From assembly GCA_003542955.1 (NCBI GenBank), contig DPJP01000487.1, positions 17,160 through 23,056 on the forward strand: a stretch of DNA of 5,897 bases, in the 5' to 3' direction. The notes below the pieces were generated by a model. That model had not been told where the DNA came from, ran no database searches, and saw only the letters and a program-made list of their open reading frames with translations. A program made the translations under genes and the position numbers. The DNA is from Armatimonadota bacterium. GTDB lineage: Bacteria; Armatimonadota; Zipacnadia; Zipacnadales; UBA11051. This document shows, in pieces, positions 5,783 to 5,897 of the stretch (positions are counted from its first letter, which is position 1; every line of letters starts with the position of its first letter).

Positions 5783-5866
5783 GCTGAATGGTCTCATATC
5801 GCGCAGCAGGGCGCATTTCGACGGACGCATAGGGATTCCTTCGACCGCAGCCTGGATCTGTATGGC

Positions 5867-5897
5867 AGCTGGGGTCAGGGCTTGAAAATTCATTTTT
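5867..5897. mobile_element. Possible end of an IS200/REP-type transposase element at the window edge
   Basis: The last 31 bases carry GGGGTCAGGGCTTGAAAATT on the plus strand (5871-5890), followed by an AT-rich tail. Read on the minus strand this includes TTCAAGCCCTGACCCC, a word I associate from memory with sequences next to Y1 (IS200/REP-associated) transposase genes in many bacteria. The abrupt AT-rich stretch is unlike the rest of the window. No transposase is visible, and only one end could lie here. This call rests on recall and base composition. Confidence 0.3.

Noticed and set aside
4561..5787. A 408-codon open frame on the plus strand antisense to the oxidoreductase gene
   Set aside because: The minus strand encodes a complete Gfo/Idh/MocA protein with intact motifs. 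The plus-strand peptide is low in complexity and matches no family I know.
5672..5893. A 73-codon minus-strand open frame overlapping the oxidoreductase start
   Set aside because: It overlaps the real gene in another frame, has no ribosome binding site and no recognisable content.

Overview
This GC-rich window reads as part of a bacterial chromosome from a lineage rich in heparinase-like lyases and Gfo/Idh/MocA oxidoreductases. Armatimonadota, Planctomycetota, Hydrogenedentota and similar groups are typical hosts. Armatimonadota is my best guess, from protein style only; no marker gene is present. There are four real protein genes and no rRNA, tRNA, CRISPR array or complete mobile element. 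Long open frames antisense to each gene are GC-driven mirror frames and are left out.

Layout: (1) Positions 960 to 1, minus strand: the first 320 residues of a lipoprotein with a clear lipobox and carboxypeptidase-regulatory/PEGA-like beta-sandwich segments. It runs off the left edge. (2) Positions 2096 to 1098, minus: an alpha/beta-hydrolase of the acetyl xylan esterase / dienelactone hydrolase type whose nucleophile serine is replaced by glycine. (3) Positions 2097-2334: a divergent intergenic region with an extended -10 promoter for the hydrolase, a dyad lying over it, short direct and inverted repeats, and a strong ribosome binding site that sets a GTG start for the next gene. (4) Positions 2335-4434, plus: a 699-residue heparinase II/III family polysaccharide lyase with no signal peptide. 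(5) Positions 4435-4566: a tail-to-tail gap holding a GC-rich palindromic element, a G-quadruplex-type G-run array, and a palindrome overlapping the next stop codon. (6) Positions 5766 to 4567, minus: a Gfo/Idh/MocA NAD(P)-dependent oxidoreductase with intact motifs. (7) Positions 5767-5897: its upstream region, ending at the window edge in a motif I associate with the ends of IS200/REP-type transposase elements.

The genes suggest handling of an acidic or modified oligosaccharide. The lyase would cleave uronate-containing chains in the cytoplasm, the oxidoreductase would act on a sugar or sugar derivative, and the hydrolase-fold protein would act on esters or, given its missing nucleophile, have a non-catalytic role. 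This is inferred from family knowledge and adjacency. The genes are not one operon: hydrolase and lyase are divergent, and lyase and oxidoreductase are convergent. I do not see a clearly new multi-gene system. The most notable points are the apparently dead hydrolase, the unusual heparinase motif, the structured convergent intergenic region and the lysine-rich oxidoreductase.
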